Shown here piece after piece: positions 8,202-16,630 of a stretch of DNA of 64,000 nt. Below the pieces are notes generated by a model. It was not told where the DNA came from, did not search any database, and saw nothing but the letters and a program-made list of their open reading frames with translations. Position numbers and translations under genes: made by a program. The DNA is from Streptomyces sp. ATexAB-D23 (GTDB taxonomy: Bacteria > Actinomycetota > Actinomycetes > Streptomycetales > Streptomycetaceae). Each line of letters begins with the position of its first letter. Positions within the stretch are counted from its first letter, which is position 1. The stretch is taken from contig NZ_KB892013.1 of NCBI RefSeq assembly GCF_000373645.1, forward strand, positions 226,722 through 290,721, in the 5' to 3' direction.

Positions 8202-9245
8202 TTGCCCGGTCCGACCCCCGATGCCCCGCCTCCCGCGCGCCCCACACTGGAAGCGGTGGCGGCCCGCGCCGGAGTGTCCCGGGCGACGGCCTCCCGGGTG
8301 GTGAACGGCGGCGCGGGGGTCCGGCAGCCGCTCGTGGACCAGGTGCGCAAGGCGGTCGAGGAGCTGGGCTACATTCCGAACCATGCCGCCCGGACCCTGG
8401 TGACCCGGCGCAACGGCGCGGTGGCCGTCGTCATCGACGAACCCGAGGCCCGGATCTTCTCCGACCCGTTCTTCTCCCAGCACATCCGCGGCATCAGCCG
8501 TGAACTCAACGCCCACGACGCACAGTTGGTGCTCCTCCTGGTGGAGGGGCGGGGGGATTTCGAGCGGGTCAGCCGCTACCTGGCCGGCGGCCATGTCGAC
8601 GGGGTGCTGGCTTTCTCCCTGCACACGGACGACGAACTCCCGGCTGTCATCCGCCGGTTCGGGGTCCCGGCCGTGTACGGGGGCAGACCGGGCCGGCCGG
8701 GTGCGGGGGCCGGACTCGCGGTGCCGTTCGTGGACTGCGACAACCGGGGCGGGGCCCGGGAGGCCGTACGCCATCTGGTGTCGCTCGGCCGCCGGCACAT
8801 CGCGCACATCGCGGGCCCGCGCGACCAGACGTCGGCGCTCGACCGGATCGACGGCTACACCGACATCCTGCCCGACGCCGGCCCCGCGCTGGTCGCGGAG
8901 GGCGACTTCACGGTGGAGGGCGGCGCGCGGGCGATGGCCGAGCTGCTGGAGCGGCGGCCCGGTCTGGACGCCGTGTTCGCGGCCAACGACCTGATGGCAT
9001 CGGGCGCGCTGCGGGTGCTGCGCGAGCGGGGCCGGCGCGTGCCCGAGGACGTGGCGCTGGTCGGCTTCGACGACATGGAGTCCGTCGCCGAGGCCACGGA
9101 CCCGCCACTGACGACGGTCCGTCAGGATGTGGTGGGCATGGGGCGGTTGATGGTGCGGCTGCTGATGGAGCGGCTGAACGACAAGGGCGCGGGCCCGGAG
9201 TCGGTGATCACCCCGACGGAACTCGTCCACCGCGCCTCCGCCTGA
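8202..9245 (+). CDS. LacI-family transcriptional regulator
   Basis: A 347-residue regulator. The N-terminal helix-turn-helix and hinge (about 14-68) read LEAVAARAGVSRATASRVVN and then GYIPNHAARTLVTRR. The periplasmic-binding-protein-like effector domain follows, including GVLAFSLH, AVFAANDLMASGALRVL and PEDVALVGFDDME near 275-290. The family senses sugars or nucleosides and represses transport and catabolic genes. The TTG start at 8202 has GAGGAG 6 nt upstream. No sugar transporter lies next to it; the nearest divergent gene is the M14 peptidase, so the target is uncertain. Confidence 0.85.
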   Translation: MPGPTPDAPPPARPTLEAVAARAGVSRATASRVVNGGAGVRQPLVDQVRKAVEELGYIPNHAARTLVTRRNGAVAVVIDEPEARIFSDPFFSQHIRGISRELNAHDAQLVLLLVEGRGDFERVSRYLAGGHVDGVLAFSLHTDDELPAVIRRFGVPAVYGGRPGRPGAGAGLAVPFVDCDNRGGAREAVRHLVSLGRRHIAHIAGPRDQTSALDRIDGYTDILPDAGPALVAEGDFTVEGGARAMAELLERRPGLDAVFAANDLMASGALRVLRERGRRVPEDVALVGFDDMESVAEATDPPLTTVRQDVVGMGRLMVRLLMERLNDKGAGPESVITPTELVHRASA

Positions 9246-9340
9246 GGTCCCGATTCTGCCCGGAACGCCCCGTCCGCGCGCTGCCCGGCAGGCCGCCCGC
9301 GCCCTGCGCGGCAGCCCCTCGGAAGTGCGCGCACGCGGTG

Positions 9341-9370
9341 TTGACGGAACCCGTGAAACAAGTCGATAGT
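9341..9370 (+). promoter_or_regulatory. Candidate promoter with overlapping operator for the MpaB-like oxygenase gene
   Basis: TTGACG (9341-9346) and GATAGT (9365-9370) are spaced by 18 bp in an otherwise AT-poor region, about 110 bp upstream of the gene. An imperfect inverted repeat, ACAAGT with N7 and then ATTTGT (about 9358-9376), covers the -10 element and could bind the TetR regulator encoded downstream. The rest of the 236-bp gap 9246-9481 shows nothing clear. Confidence 0.35.
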
Positions 9371-9481
9371 ATTTGTAACTTTGTCTCTCCGAATCCGATG
9401 GCTCGTCACACTCCTTGCCATTCAGGGGAGTTGCCTCGCATGCCCTCGACGGGGAGCCCGACACGGACAGGAGGGCGCACC

Positions 9482-10360
9482 ATGGGCCGGTACAGCCGCC
9501 TGCGTGAGATCCGCCGGATGGATCCGACGCGGGATTACGCCGAGATCCTCCGGCTGATCTCTCAGTACGAGTTCCCCTGGGACTACCGCCAGGGCGTGAG
9601 CGTCGCGTTCCTGCGCGACTACGGCGTTCCCCGGATCTCCGTACTCCTGGACCGCACCCAGGAGTTCGAGCGCCACGGGCAGAAGCGGTACGACGACACG
9701 GTGCTGATCGCCTACGAGATGGCCGCCGACGGCTTCGACTCGGAGCGCGGGCGGGCCGCGGCCCGGCACCTCAACCGCATCCACGGCAAGTACCGCATCC
9801 CGAACGACGACTTCCGGTACGTCCTGGCGACGACGGTCGTGGGGCCGAAGCGCTGGATCGACCGGTACGGCTGGCGCCCGCTGTGCGCGCAGGAGGTGCA
9901 GGCGCTCGCGGAGACGGGGCGCAGGACCGGGGCGATGATGGGCATCGAGGACGTGCCCGACACCTACGAGGGGTTCGAGCGGCTCCTCGAAGCGTACGAG
10001 GAGCGCATGTTCGCGTACGACCCGGCGAACCGGCGGGTGGCCAGTGCCACGTTCCGGGTGATGGCGAGCTGGTATCCGCGCCCGCTGAGGCCGCTGATCG
10101 CGCGGTTCTCGCTGGCCCTGCTGGACGAGCCGCTGCTGAACGCGCTGGGGTTTGGGCCGCAGCCCCGCTGGGTGCGCTCCTCGGCGTCGGCGGCGCTGCG
10201 GCTGCGGGCGCGGTGCGTACGCAGGATGCCGGCCAGGCCGCGCCGCTTCCCCGCGCGGCCGCAGCCCCGTTCGTACCCCTTCGGCTGGCGGCTGGACGAC
10301 CTCGGGCCGCACTGGGCCCGTAGCCGGCCCCTGGAACCGCTGCCGGACGAGGCGGCGTAG
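9482..10360 (+). CDS. MpaB/rubber-oxygenase-like protein (DUF2236 family)
   Basis: A 292-residue protein with the pattern of the oxygenase MpaB / latex-clearing-protein superfamily. Seen: FPWDYRQGVSVAFLRDY, PRISVLLDRTQEF, KRYDDTVLIAYEM, RHLNRIHGKYRIPNDDFRYV and WIDRYGWRPL, in the expected order, then MGIEDVPDTY. The HGKYRI region contains the His expected to bind haem in this superfamily. No signal peptide; a short hydrophobic stretch near the C-terminus may touch the membrane. The enzyme would be an oxygenase of unknown substrate. ATG at 9482 has AGGAGG 8-10 nt upstream. A TetR regulator is encoded convergently, 9 bp beyond the stop codon. Confidence 0.7.
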   Translation: MGRYSRLREIRRMDPTRDYAEILRLISQYEFPWDYRQGVSVAFLRDYGVPRISVLLDRTQEFERHGQKRYDDTVLIAYEMAADGFDSERGRAAARHLNRIHGKYRIPNDDFRYVLATTVVGPKRWIDRYGWRPLCAQEVQALAETGRRTGAMMGIEDVPDTYEGFERLLEAYEERMFAYDPANRRVASATFRVMASWYPRPLRPLIARFSLALLDEPLLNALGFGPQPRWVRSSASAALRLRARCVRRMPARPRRFPARPQPRSYPFGWRLDDLGPHWARSRPLEPLPDEAA

Positions 10361-10369
10361 GGCGGGGCC

Positions 10370-11002
10370 TCAGGCGGCGAGCAGCGGGACCAGGCAGCGG
10401 CGGGCGAAGTCGCGTACCTGGGTGTCGTCGTCCAGTTCGAAGCAGCTGACGGGGTTGAGCAGGAAGGAGACCGTGATCCGCACCATCAGTTCGGCGACGG
10501 GGGTCGGGTCGCTCTCGGGCAGGCCCTCCAGGCGGCGGGCCTCGCGGAGCCGGCCCGCCAGGTAGCCGCGGATCGCGAGGAAGGCGGGCCCGCTCTCCAC
10601 GGTCAGGAAGGGCAGCATGGTCTCCGGCTCCAGCCGCAGCAGCCCGCCGATGAGCGGGTGCTCCCGGATGTGCCGCAGCACCGCGGCGAAGCCCTCGACC
10701 AGCCGGTCCTCCGTCGTGGGCAGCTCCGCCACGGCCTCGTCGACCTCCATGACGAACCGGCGGTACTCGCGCAGCAGACACGCCGAGACGAGGCTGTCCT
10801 TGTTGCCGATCCGCCGGTACACGGTCACCCGTGAGACGCGGGCGCGTTTGGCGACGTCGTCCACGGTCGAGCGGCGCAGCCCGAAGGTCATGAACTGCTC
10901 ACGCGCGGCGTCCAGGATCTGCTCGCCCAGCGCGTCGGAGGGCGCGGCCGCCCCGCCGAGCCCCGGGACCGCCGGCGTCTCCTCGGTGCCGCGTGCCGTC
11001 AT
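10370..11002 (-). CDS. TetR-family transcriptional regulator
   Basis: A 210-residue protein. After a 25-residue flexible N-terminus comes the TetR DNA-binding domain (about 26-72): QILDAAREQFMTFGLRRSTV and AKRARVSRVTVYRRIGNKDS. The all-helical ligand domain is unassigned. It is tail-to-tail with the MpaB-like oxygenase gene, an arrangement common for a TetR repressor and its target; an inverted repeat over the oxygenase promoter is a possible site. Confidence 0.8.
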   Translation of the reverse strand: MTARGTEETPAVPGLGGAAAPSDALGEQILDAAREQFMTFGLRRSTVDDVAKRARVSRVTVYRRIGNKDSLVSACLLREYRRFVMEVDEAVAELPTTEDRLVEGFAAVLRHIREHPLIGGLLRLEPETMLPFLTVESGPAFLAIRGYLAGRLREARRLEGLPESDPTPVAELMVRITVSFLLNPVSCFELDDDTQVRDFARRCLVPLLAA

Positions 11003-11079
11003 GGGCCCTCCCCGTTCCGCCGGTCCGCCCCACGATAGGTGCCGGAACAGAGTGACACGCTCCGTATTCCTGTACCAGG

Positions 11080-11124
11080 CCGGGGCGGGACGGCCACCGG
11101 TTCCGGGTGGCCGCCCCGCCCCGG
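11080..11124 (-). terminator. Strong hairpin terminator downstream of the M4 protease gene
   Basis: A 19-bp stem with a single A/C mismatch (11080-11098 pairing with 11106-11124, 7-nt loop) begins 13 nt after the protease stop codon. No U-tract follows, as is usual in Streptomyces. Confidence 0.6.
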
Positions 11125-11137
11125 GGACGGACAGGCC

Positions 11138-13831
11138 CTAGTCGCAGGTCCCGGCGAACGTGCGGCGGGTCACCACATCGGTGGCCGCGGCGCTCGTGTC
11201 GAGCCAGGCGACGCGCTGGCCGTCACCGAGCGACGGGGCCAGCTGGGCACCGGAGGAGCAGGAGACCCGGCTGAACTCGTTGCGGCCGGCGAGCACGTCC
11301 TTGACGGTGGAGACCTGTACCTTGCCGGGGCCGCTCCAGGAGCCGAGCGCGCCCCAGAAGTCGAACGTGGAGTACGCGAAGTACTTCTCACTGACCGAGA
11401 ACTGGGCGACGTACGTGCCCGTCGGGTAGGTCAGCTTCGCCGCCTGGGAGAGGTCGTTCAGCGGCGCCGAGACGAAGTTGGTGCTCGGGATCAGGAAGCC
11501 GCCGGTCTCACGCCAGAACACCCGGTCCGAGGTGAGCTGGATGTCGGAGACGTAGTCGAAGAGGAAGCCGACGATCCGCTTGGTCTGTGTGGTGCCCTTC
11601 GCGATGTCGTAGACGTACACATAGGTGCCGTCGCCGCCGGCCCAGGCGATCTTGCCGTGCTTCATCGTGAGCCGGGAGGCCTTGGTGCCGGCCTCCGGGG
11701 TCACGTTGACCGTCCTGCCGTTCGCCGTGCGGAGCATGACATCCTGCTCGCCGTCGGCGGTGGTGCTGATGTAGGCCAGTGCGCCGCGGTCGGTCACCGG
11801 CTCGGTCTCGTCCGCGTCCGGGCGGTCGACCAGCTTCTTGATCGCGCCCTGGCCCTTGTCACCGGCCCGGTAGATGCCGATGGAGCCGGCGGTGATGCGG
11901 GTGAAGACGATGCGGTCGTCGTCCAGCGACGGGTCCAGCAGGTAGGCGTCCTTCTGGGCCAGTTCGTGGGTCGGCTTCTTGTCGAAGCGGCCCACGGTGA
12001 TCCCGAAGGCGGCGCTGCCCTGGTCCCAGGCGATGGCGTCGCCGTGGCTGATCGCGTAGACGTCGCCGTTGATCTGGGCGGCCTGTTCGTCGACCCCGCT
12101 GTAGACCTCGTAGGCGGGCAGGACGTCGGCACCGATGGTGGTTCCGTCGTGCGTGCCGCCCTTGTGCTCCCAGCCCTTCTCGATGCCGTGGGCGTCGAAG
12201 GCGTCGGCGATGGCGGCGAGGTCGCGCTTGGAGACGTGCAGGGACTTGGCGGCGAGGGTGACCGCGTTGCGCATGTCGGTGAAGCCGGACAGCGGGGTCA
12301 GGTAGTTCTGCGCGGACCGGTAGACGATCCGGTCGGCGAGTTGGGGGTCCATGTTCTTGCGCATGTCCCACAGCGCGCCGCCGACGATGGTGGAGTTGAA
12401 GTGCACCCCGCCGTTGTCGATGTCGAGCGGGATGGGCTCGTAGTCCTTCTGCGCGTCGCGTCCGTCGTTCAGGTCGCGCAGGGCGCAGTCCTCCAGCGGC
12501 TTGGTGCCGTTGCAGAGGTACTCACCGATGAGGCCGGACGTCGGGTCGCTCATCGCGATGCCCTTGTCCGCGGTCTCCATGGCGTTGCCGAAGTAGTCGG
12601 AGATCGCCTCGTTGAGGGCGCCGGACTGGTTGAGGTAGACGAGGCCCGCCGAGTGCTCGGTCACGCCGTGCGTCATCTCGTGGCCGACGACGTCCAGGCC
12701 GACGGAGAGCGGAACGCCGTCCATGTGGCCGTAGACCATCTTGGAGCCGTCCCAGAAGGCGTTGGCGTAGTCCCCGCCGTTCGCGGCGACGTTGACGACG
12801 GAGGTGATCGTGCCGCCCTTGCCGTCGACGCCGTCCCGGCCGATCTGCTCCTTGTAGTAGTCGTAGACCTTCACGGCGTTCAGGTGCGCGTCCACCGCGC
12901 CCGACGTGGTGTTCGCGCCGTCGAAGCGGGTGCTCGCCGAGGTGCCGAGCGGGATGTCGTCGGTGACCGGGCCGCCCGCGACGAGGGTGTACTCCTTGCG
13001 CTGCGCGTCGTACGTCCGGATCTGGCCGCCGGTGACCGGGTACATGGCCCGGGTCGAGTCGACGAGCGTGTACGAGCCGTCGGTCTCCTCGTTGATGCCG
13101 AGCGGTGCCTCGGTGCCGTCGACGCGGACACCGGTCCCCTGCGCGGGCGCGGCGTCGGCCGCGTCGATGTTGTTGTACGAGAGGGCGATGCCGCCGACCC
13201 GGGCGTCGACGTACACCTCCTGGCGCACCGGGCTGCCGTTCGCCAGGCCGCCGGTGACGGTGAAGTGCCAGGCCAGCCGGCCGCCGCGGGCGTCGGGCAG
13301 CACGGAGAGTCCGTGCGCCTGGGTCTTCGCGCCCTTCACCCCGGACAGCCCCTTGTCCAGGGTGAACATGCGCTGCTGCGCGGCGGCTTCGCTCACCTCG
13401 GGGGTGGTCGAGACCGTGAGGTCCGTGTAGAGGGTGCCGGTCGCGGAGGTGATCTGCTGGCCGCCGTCGGCCGCCCGCGTCTGCACCGCGTACTCGGCGC
13501 CGAAGACCGGGACCCCGTTGTGCCGCTGCTGGAAGCGCACCGAGGACTGGGTGCCTTCCTCGGTGGTCCGCACCGTCTTCAGATCGGAGACCGGGACCTG
13601 GTACGTGTCCTCGTGCGCCTTCAGATGGGCGCGGGCGGCCTCGGCCGGGGTGCCCCGGCGGGCGGACTTGTCCAGGCCCTGGGTCATCGCCGGGGCCACA
13701 CTCACCGGGGCCGTCGCCTCCGGTGTCTCGGTGGCGTTGTCCGCCCAGGCCGGCGCGGCCAGGAGGGCCGCTCCGGTGGCGGCGGCGACCACCCCGGTCG
13801 CCAGTATTCGCAGCCCACTCGTTCGTCTCAC
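11138..13831 (-). CDS. Secreted M4 metalloprotease (thermolysin family) with long C-terminal extension
   Basis: An 897-residue pre-pro-enzyme. The signal peptide ends near AWA-DN (about 30). An FTP/propeptide domain follows (about 45-230, including VRFQQRHNGVPVFGAEYAV). The catalytic domain has the zinc site HEMTH at about 384-388 and NEAISD at about 407-412. The S-helix region HFNSTIVGGALWDM and the C-terminal YRSAQNYL segment of M4 are present. Some 300 extra residues follow, rich in beta strands with repeated DRVFW- and KIAWAGG-like phrases, suggesting a propeller-like domain absent from thermolysin. GTG at 13831 is chosen for GGGAGG 4-5 nt upstream; an ATG 6 codons earlier overlaps that site. 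A LuxR-type regulator lies just upstream. The enzyme would digest extracellular protein. Confidence 0.85.
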   Translation of the reverse strand: MRRTSGLRILATGVVAAATGAALLAAPAWADNATETPEATAPVSVAPAMTQGLDKSARRGTPAEAARAHLKAHEDTYQVPVSDLKTVRTTEEGTQSSVRFQQRHNGVPVFGAEYAVQTRAADGGQQITSATGTLYTDLTVSTTPEVSEAAAQQRMFTLDKGLSGVKGAKTQAHGLSVLPDARGGRLAWHFTVTGGLANGSPVRQEVYVDARVGGIALSYNNIDAADAAPAQGTGVRVDGTEAPLGINEETDGSYTLVDSTRAMYPVTGGQIRTYDAQRKEYTLVAGGPVTDDIPLGTSASTRFDGANTTSGAVDAHLNAVKVYDYYKEQIGRDGVDGKGGTITSVVNVAANGGDYANAFWDGSKMVYGHMDGVPLSVGLDVVGHEMTHGVTEHSAGLVYLNQSGALNEAISDYFGNAMETADKGIAMSDPTSGLIGEYLCNGTKPLEDCALRDLNDGRDAQKDYEPIPLDIDNGGVHFNSTIVGGALWDMRKNMDPQLADRIVYRSAQNYLTPLSGFTDMRNAVTLAAKSLHVSKRDLAAIADAFDAHGIEKGWEHKGGTHDGTTIGADVLPAYEVYSGVDEQAAQINGDVYAISHGDAIAWDQGSAAFGITVGRFDKKPTHELAQKDAYLLDPSLDDDRIVFTRITAGSIGIYRAGDKGQGAIKKLVDRPDADETEPVTDRGALAYISTTADGEQDVMLRTANGRTVNVTPEAGTKASRLTMKHGKIAWAGGDGTYVYVYDIAKGTTQTKRIVGFLFDYVSDIQLTSDRVFWRETGGFLIPSTNFVSAPLNDLSQAAKLTYPTGTYVAQFSVSEKYFAYSTFDFWGALGSWSGPGKVQVSTVKDVLAGRNEFSRVSCSSGAQLAPSLGDGQRVAWLDTSAAATDVVTRRTFAGTCD

Positions 13832-13936
13832 AGGACCTCCCCATCGCACACCGTCGCCCGGGGCCGTCGGAGCGGCCCCGGGCGTTGACGTGCTGATCGT
13901 TCGTCATGGGGAGACGGGTGAACAGGGGATGACGCT

Positions 13937-13966
13937 GGCGCGAAAGCGCCGTGGCGTAATTGCGCC
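13937..13966. promoter_or_regulatory. Adjacent inverted repeats between the regulator and the M4 protease gene
   Basis: A perfect GGCGC-GAAA-GCGCC hairpin (13937-13950) is followed two bases later by the near-palindrome GGCGTAATTGCGCC (13953-13966). They lie in the 145-bp gap between the regulator stop and the protease start. They may be the regulator's binding sites or a weak terminator for the regulator. Confidence 0.35.
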
Positions 13967-13976
13967 TCGAAAAGCG

Positions 13977-15062
13977 TTACGGTTCCACCGAGTTGTCCGG
14001 TCCGCCGGGCAGCCACCCGGCGCGTGCCGCGTGCCAGCCGAGCTGGAAACGGGTCGCCGCGCCCACCTCTTCCATCAGCGCGCGCAGTCTGCGCTGGACG
14101 GTGCGGTGTCCCATACCCAGCTGCCGGGCGATCGCGGCATCGGTCAGACCGACGTGGAGCAGGGCCACGATCTGCCGGTCGACCGGGTCGACCGTGTCCT
14201 CGGTGCTCTCCCGCTCACCGGCCAGGTTCAGCCGCCACCCCCTCTCGAAGTGCTGCTCGAAGAGCGAGACCATGGCGGTGAGCAGACCCGTGCGATGGAC
14301 GACGAGCGCCACCGGCTCCGTCTCGCGCTCCGGGTCCAGGGGCAGCAGGGCGACGCGCCGGTCCACGATGGCGAGCTTGATCGGGAGCTTGTCGGTGACG
14401 GAGATGTGCTGGCCCTGGGCCACACAGTGGGCCAGCAGACTGGCGGTGTGCGGGTCCTCCAGCCACTCGCGTTCGACGACGCTGCGGACGTTCACGCCAC
14501 GCTCGATCATCTCGGCGTCGACCTCTTCGTGGTTGTCCTCGAAGCTGAGCACCGCCGGCACGTGCCGGGCGGGCACCAGGGTGCACAGTTCGGTCCTGGC
14601 CTGCCGCTGCATGGTCAGCAGCCGTCGTCTGATCGCCGCGGGGCCGGAGAGCACCTCGACCGGTGCCCCGGCGCCGTACAGCTGGGCGGCGCGGTGCCGT
14701 TCGGCGAGGTCGCCCACCAGCGACTCCACCCGGTGCAGTGCGGAGCGCCGGGACTCCAGGAGCGGGCCGAGCGCGACGACGGGCGAGGCGGCCCGGTAGC
14801 GGACGGTCCCCTCGGCATCCGGCCGGTCGGCGCTGGCGAGACCGCGCTCGACGAGCGAGTCGAGGGCGGGCACGGCGGTGCCGTCCATCAGGTTCGCGAA
14901 CGCGCCCCGCTCGCTCTCGGGGCGGTCCACGAGCAGCCGGTAGACCGCGTCCTCCACGGGATCCAGACCGAGCAGGGTCAGCAGCGACGCGTCCCCCTGG
15001 TCCCGCGGCCCGGCGCCCTTCGGCCGGCCGTCCGCGCCCGCCTTCGCGTCGCCACCCGTCAC
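13977..15062 (-). CDS. Helix-turn-helix regulator (TrmB-like N-terminus, LuxR-type C-terminus)
   Basis: A 361-residue protein. The N-terminal part (about 30-95) resembles a winged helix (LLGLDPVEDAVYRLLVDRPE). The middle domain (about 110-280) has no recognised motif. The C-terminus is a LuxR-type helix-turn-helix (about 300-345): PVDRQIVALLHVGLTDAAIA followed by RQLGMGHRTVQRRLRALM. The GTG at 15062 follows GGGAGGGG. This regulator type is often found beside secreted proteases in Streptomyces, and here the M4 protease gene is the next gene on the same strand. Activation of that protease is a reasonable inference, not shown. Confidence 0.7.
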   Translation of the reverse strand: MTGGDAKAGADGRPKGAGPRDQGDASLLTLLGLDPVEDAVYRLLVDRPESERGAFANLMDGTAVPALDSLVERGLASADRPDAEGTVRYRAASPVVALGPLLESRRSALHRVESLVGDLAERHRAAQLYGAGAPVEVLSGPAAIRRRLLTMQRQARTELCTLVPARHVPAVLSFEDNHEEVDAEMIERGVNVRSVVEREWLEDPHTASLLAHCVAQGQHISVTDKLPIKLAIVDRRVALLPLDPERETEPVALVVHRTGLLTAMVSLFEQHFERGWRLNLAGERESTEDTVDPVDRQIVALLHVGLTDAAIARQLGMGHRTVQRRLRALMEEVGAATRFQLGWHAARAGWLPGGPDNSVEP

Positions 15063-15217
15063 TGCCCCTCCCGCTTGCCTCGACGGCGGTCAGGCTATCC
15101 GGGCGGTGGAGCCGGTGACCGGCTGGGTTTCCCGGTACGCGACCGCAGGGGGCCCGGAGTGGATCCGAGGCCCCCTGTGGTACGAGGTGCGCGCCGCGCC
15201 GCGCTCGCGGCCCTGGT

Positions 15218-16567
15218 TCAGACCGCTTGGTTCTGGGGCTCGCGATCGGGGAGCGGCGCCGGCTCCACGAAGCTCGCCGGCGGCATCCGGAACATGAAGA
15301 CCGCGGCGACCAGACTGACCAGGCTGATCAGGGCGACGTAGAACGTCACACCGAGCGACGAGCCGGTGGCGTCCTGGAGGGCGAGGGCGATCATGGGAGC
15401 CAGTCCGCCTCCGATGATCGCTCCGGTCTGCATGACGATCGAGGAGCCGGAGTAGCGGACGTGCACCGGGAAGGTGTCGGCGATGATCGCGCCCTGCACA
15501 CTGTGCGTGATCGGCATGACGAGCCCCATCAGGAGGAACGCCACGAGGGTGACCGCCCGGGAGCCCGAGTCCATCAGCGGGAGGAAGGCGCAGCCCGCAA
15601 CCAGGAGCGCGACCGAACCGGCGAGGAACATCCGGCGCCGGCCGAAGCGGTCGGCGACGGTTGTCCAGAACGGGATCAGACAGCACCACACGGCCGCCGC
15701 CGCGGTGACGCAGAGCACGAGGAACTGCCGGTCGAAGCCCACGGTCGAGGTGCCGTAGGAGAGGCTGAAGACCATGAACACGTACCCCACGGCACCGCTC
15801 GCCACCGCGGCGAAAAGGGTGGCGGTGAGCCGGGGGAAGCCGACCTTGAGGGACTCCGCCAGGGGACGGGCCACCACATGGTCGCGGGAGACGGCGGCTT
15901 CGAAGGACGGCGACTCGGCGACCCGGAGTCGCACGAAGAGTCCGACGACGACGAGCACGGCGCTGAGCAGGAACGGGATGCGCCAGCCCCAGGCGTTGAA
16001 GGCCGAGTCGGGCATCACGGCGCCGGTGGTGAGGATGACCACGTTCGCGAGCACCAGACCGGCCGGCGTGCCCATCTGCGGGAATCCCGCGAAGAGGTTC
16101 TTCCTGCCGTCCGGGGCGTGCTCCATGGAGAGCAGCGTGGCCCCGGCCATCTCGCCGCCGAGTGCGACGCCCTGCACGAAACGCAGCAGGACCAGCAGGA
16201 TGGGTGCCCAGACCCCTATCACCGCGAAGTTGGGGACGAGTCCGATGAGTGTGGTGGCGATCCCCATCATCAGGAGGGAGACCACCAGGGTTCCCTTGCG
16301 GCCGACCCGGTCACCGAAGTGACCGAACACCAGGCCGCCCACGGGGCGTGCGGCGAACCCCACGGCGAAGGTGCTGAACGCGGCGAGTGTGCCGGCGGTG
16401 GGACTCAGCGAGGGAAAGAACTGCGAGTTGAAGATGAGGGCGGAGGTCGTTCCGTAGACGAAGAAGTCGTATCCCTCGAGTACGGTCCCGCTCAGGGTCG
16501 CGAGTGCGACCCTTCGGGTCGCCCTGGCGTCCTGGTTGCTGCTTCGGCTGCTCTGTCTGTTCTTCAT
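15218..16567 (-). CDS. MHS-family proton symporter (MFS), module A
   Basis: A 449-residue permease with twelve predicted membrane segments. The start LEGYDFFVYGTTSALIF and the loop GHFGDRVGRKGTLV are typical of the metabolite:H+ symporter family (ProP, KgtP, ShiA), which imports dicarboxylates, aromatic acids or osmolytes. LRFVQGVALGGEMAGAT near 140 is the second diagnostic phrase. It is closely similar along its length to the permease encoded at 25413-26735. It is the last gene of the leftward module A operon, 63 bp after the amidohydrolase stop, and probably imports the substrate of that pathway. Confidence 0.85.
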   Translation of the reverse strand: MKNRQSSRSSNQDARATRRVALATLSGTVLEGYDFFVYGTTSALIFNSQFFPSLSPTAGTLAAFSTFAVGFAARPVGGLVFGHFGDRVGRKGTLVVSLLMMGIATTLIGLVPNFAVIGVWAPILLVLLRFVQGVALGGEMAGATLLSMEHAPDGRKNLFAGFPQMGTPAGLVLANVVILTTGAVMPDSAFNAWGWRIPFLLSAVLVVVGLFVRLRVAESPSFEAAVSRDHVVARPLAESLKVGFPRLTATLFAAVASGAVGYVFMVFSLSYGTSTVGFDRQFLVLCVTAAAAVWCCLIPFWTTVADRFGRRRMFLAGSVALLVAGCAFLPLMDSGSRAVTLVAFLLMGLVMPITHSVQGAIIADTFPVHVRYSGSSIVMQTGAIIGGGLAPMIALALQDATGSSLGVTFYVALISLVSLVAAVFMFRMPPASFVEPAPLPDREPQNQAV

Positions 16568-16630
16568 ACCGTGGCCCTGTCAGGTCGGCTGGAAGGGGAT
16601 TGCGCGGGTGCTGGCGTCATGTGCGTCGGC

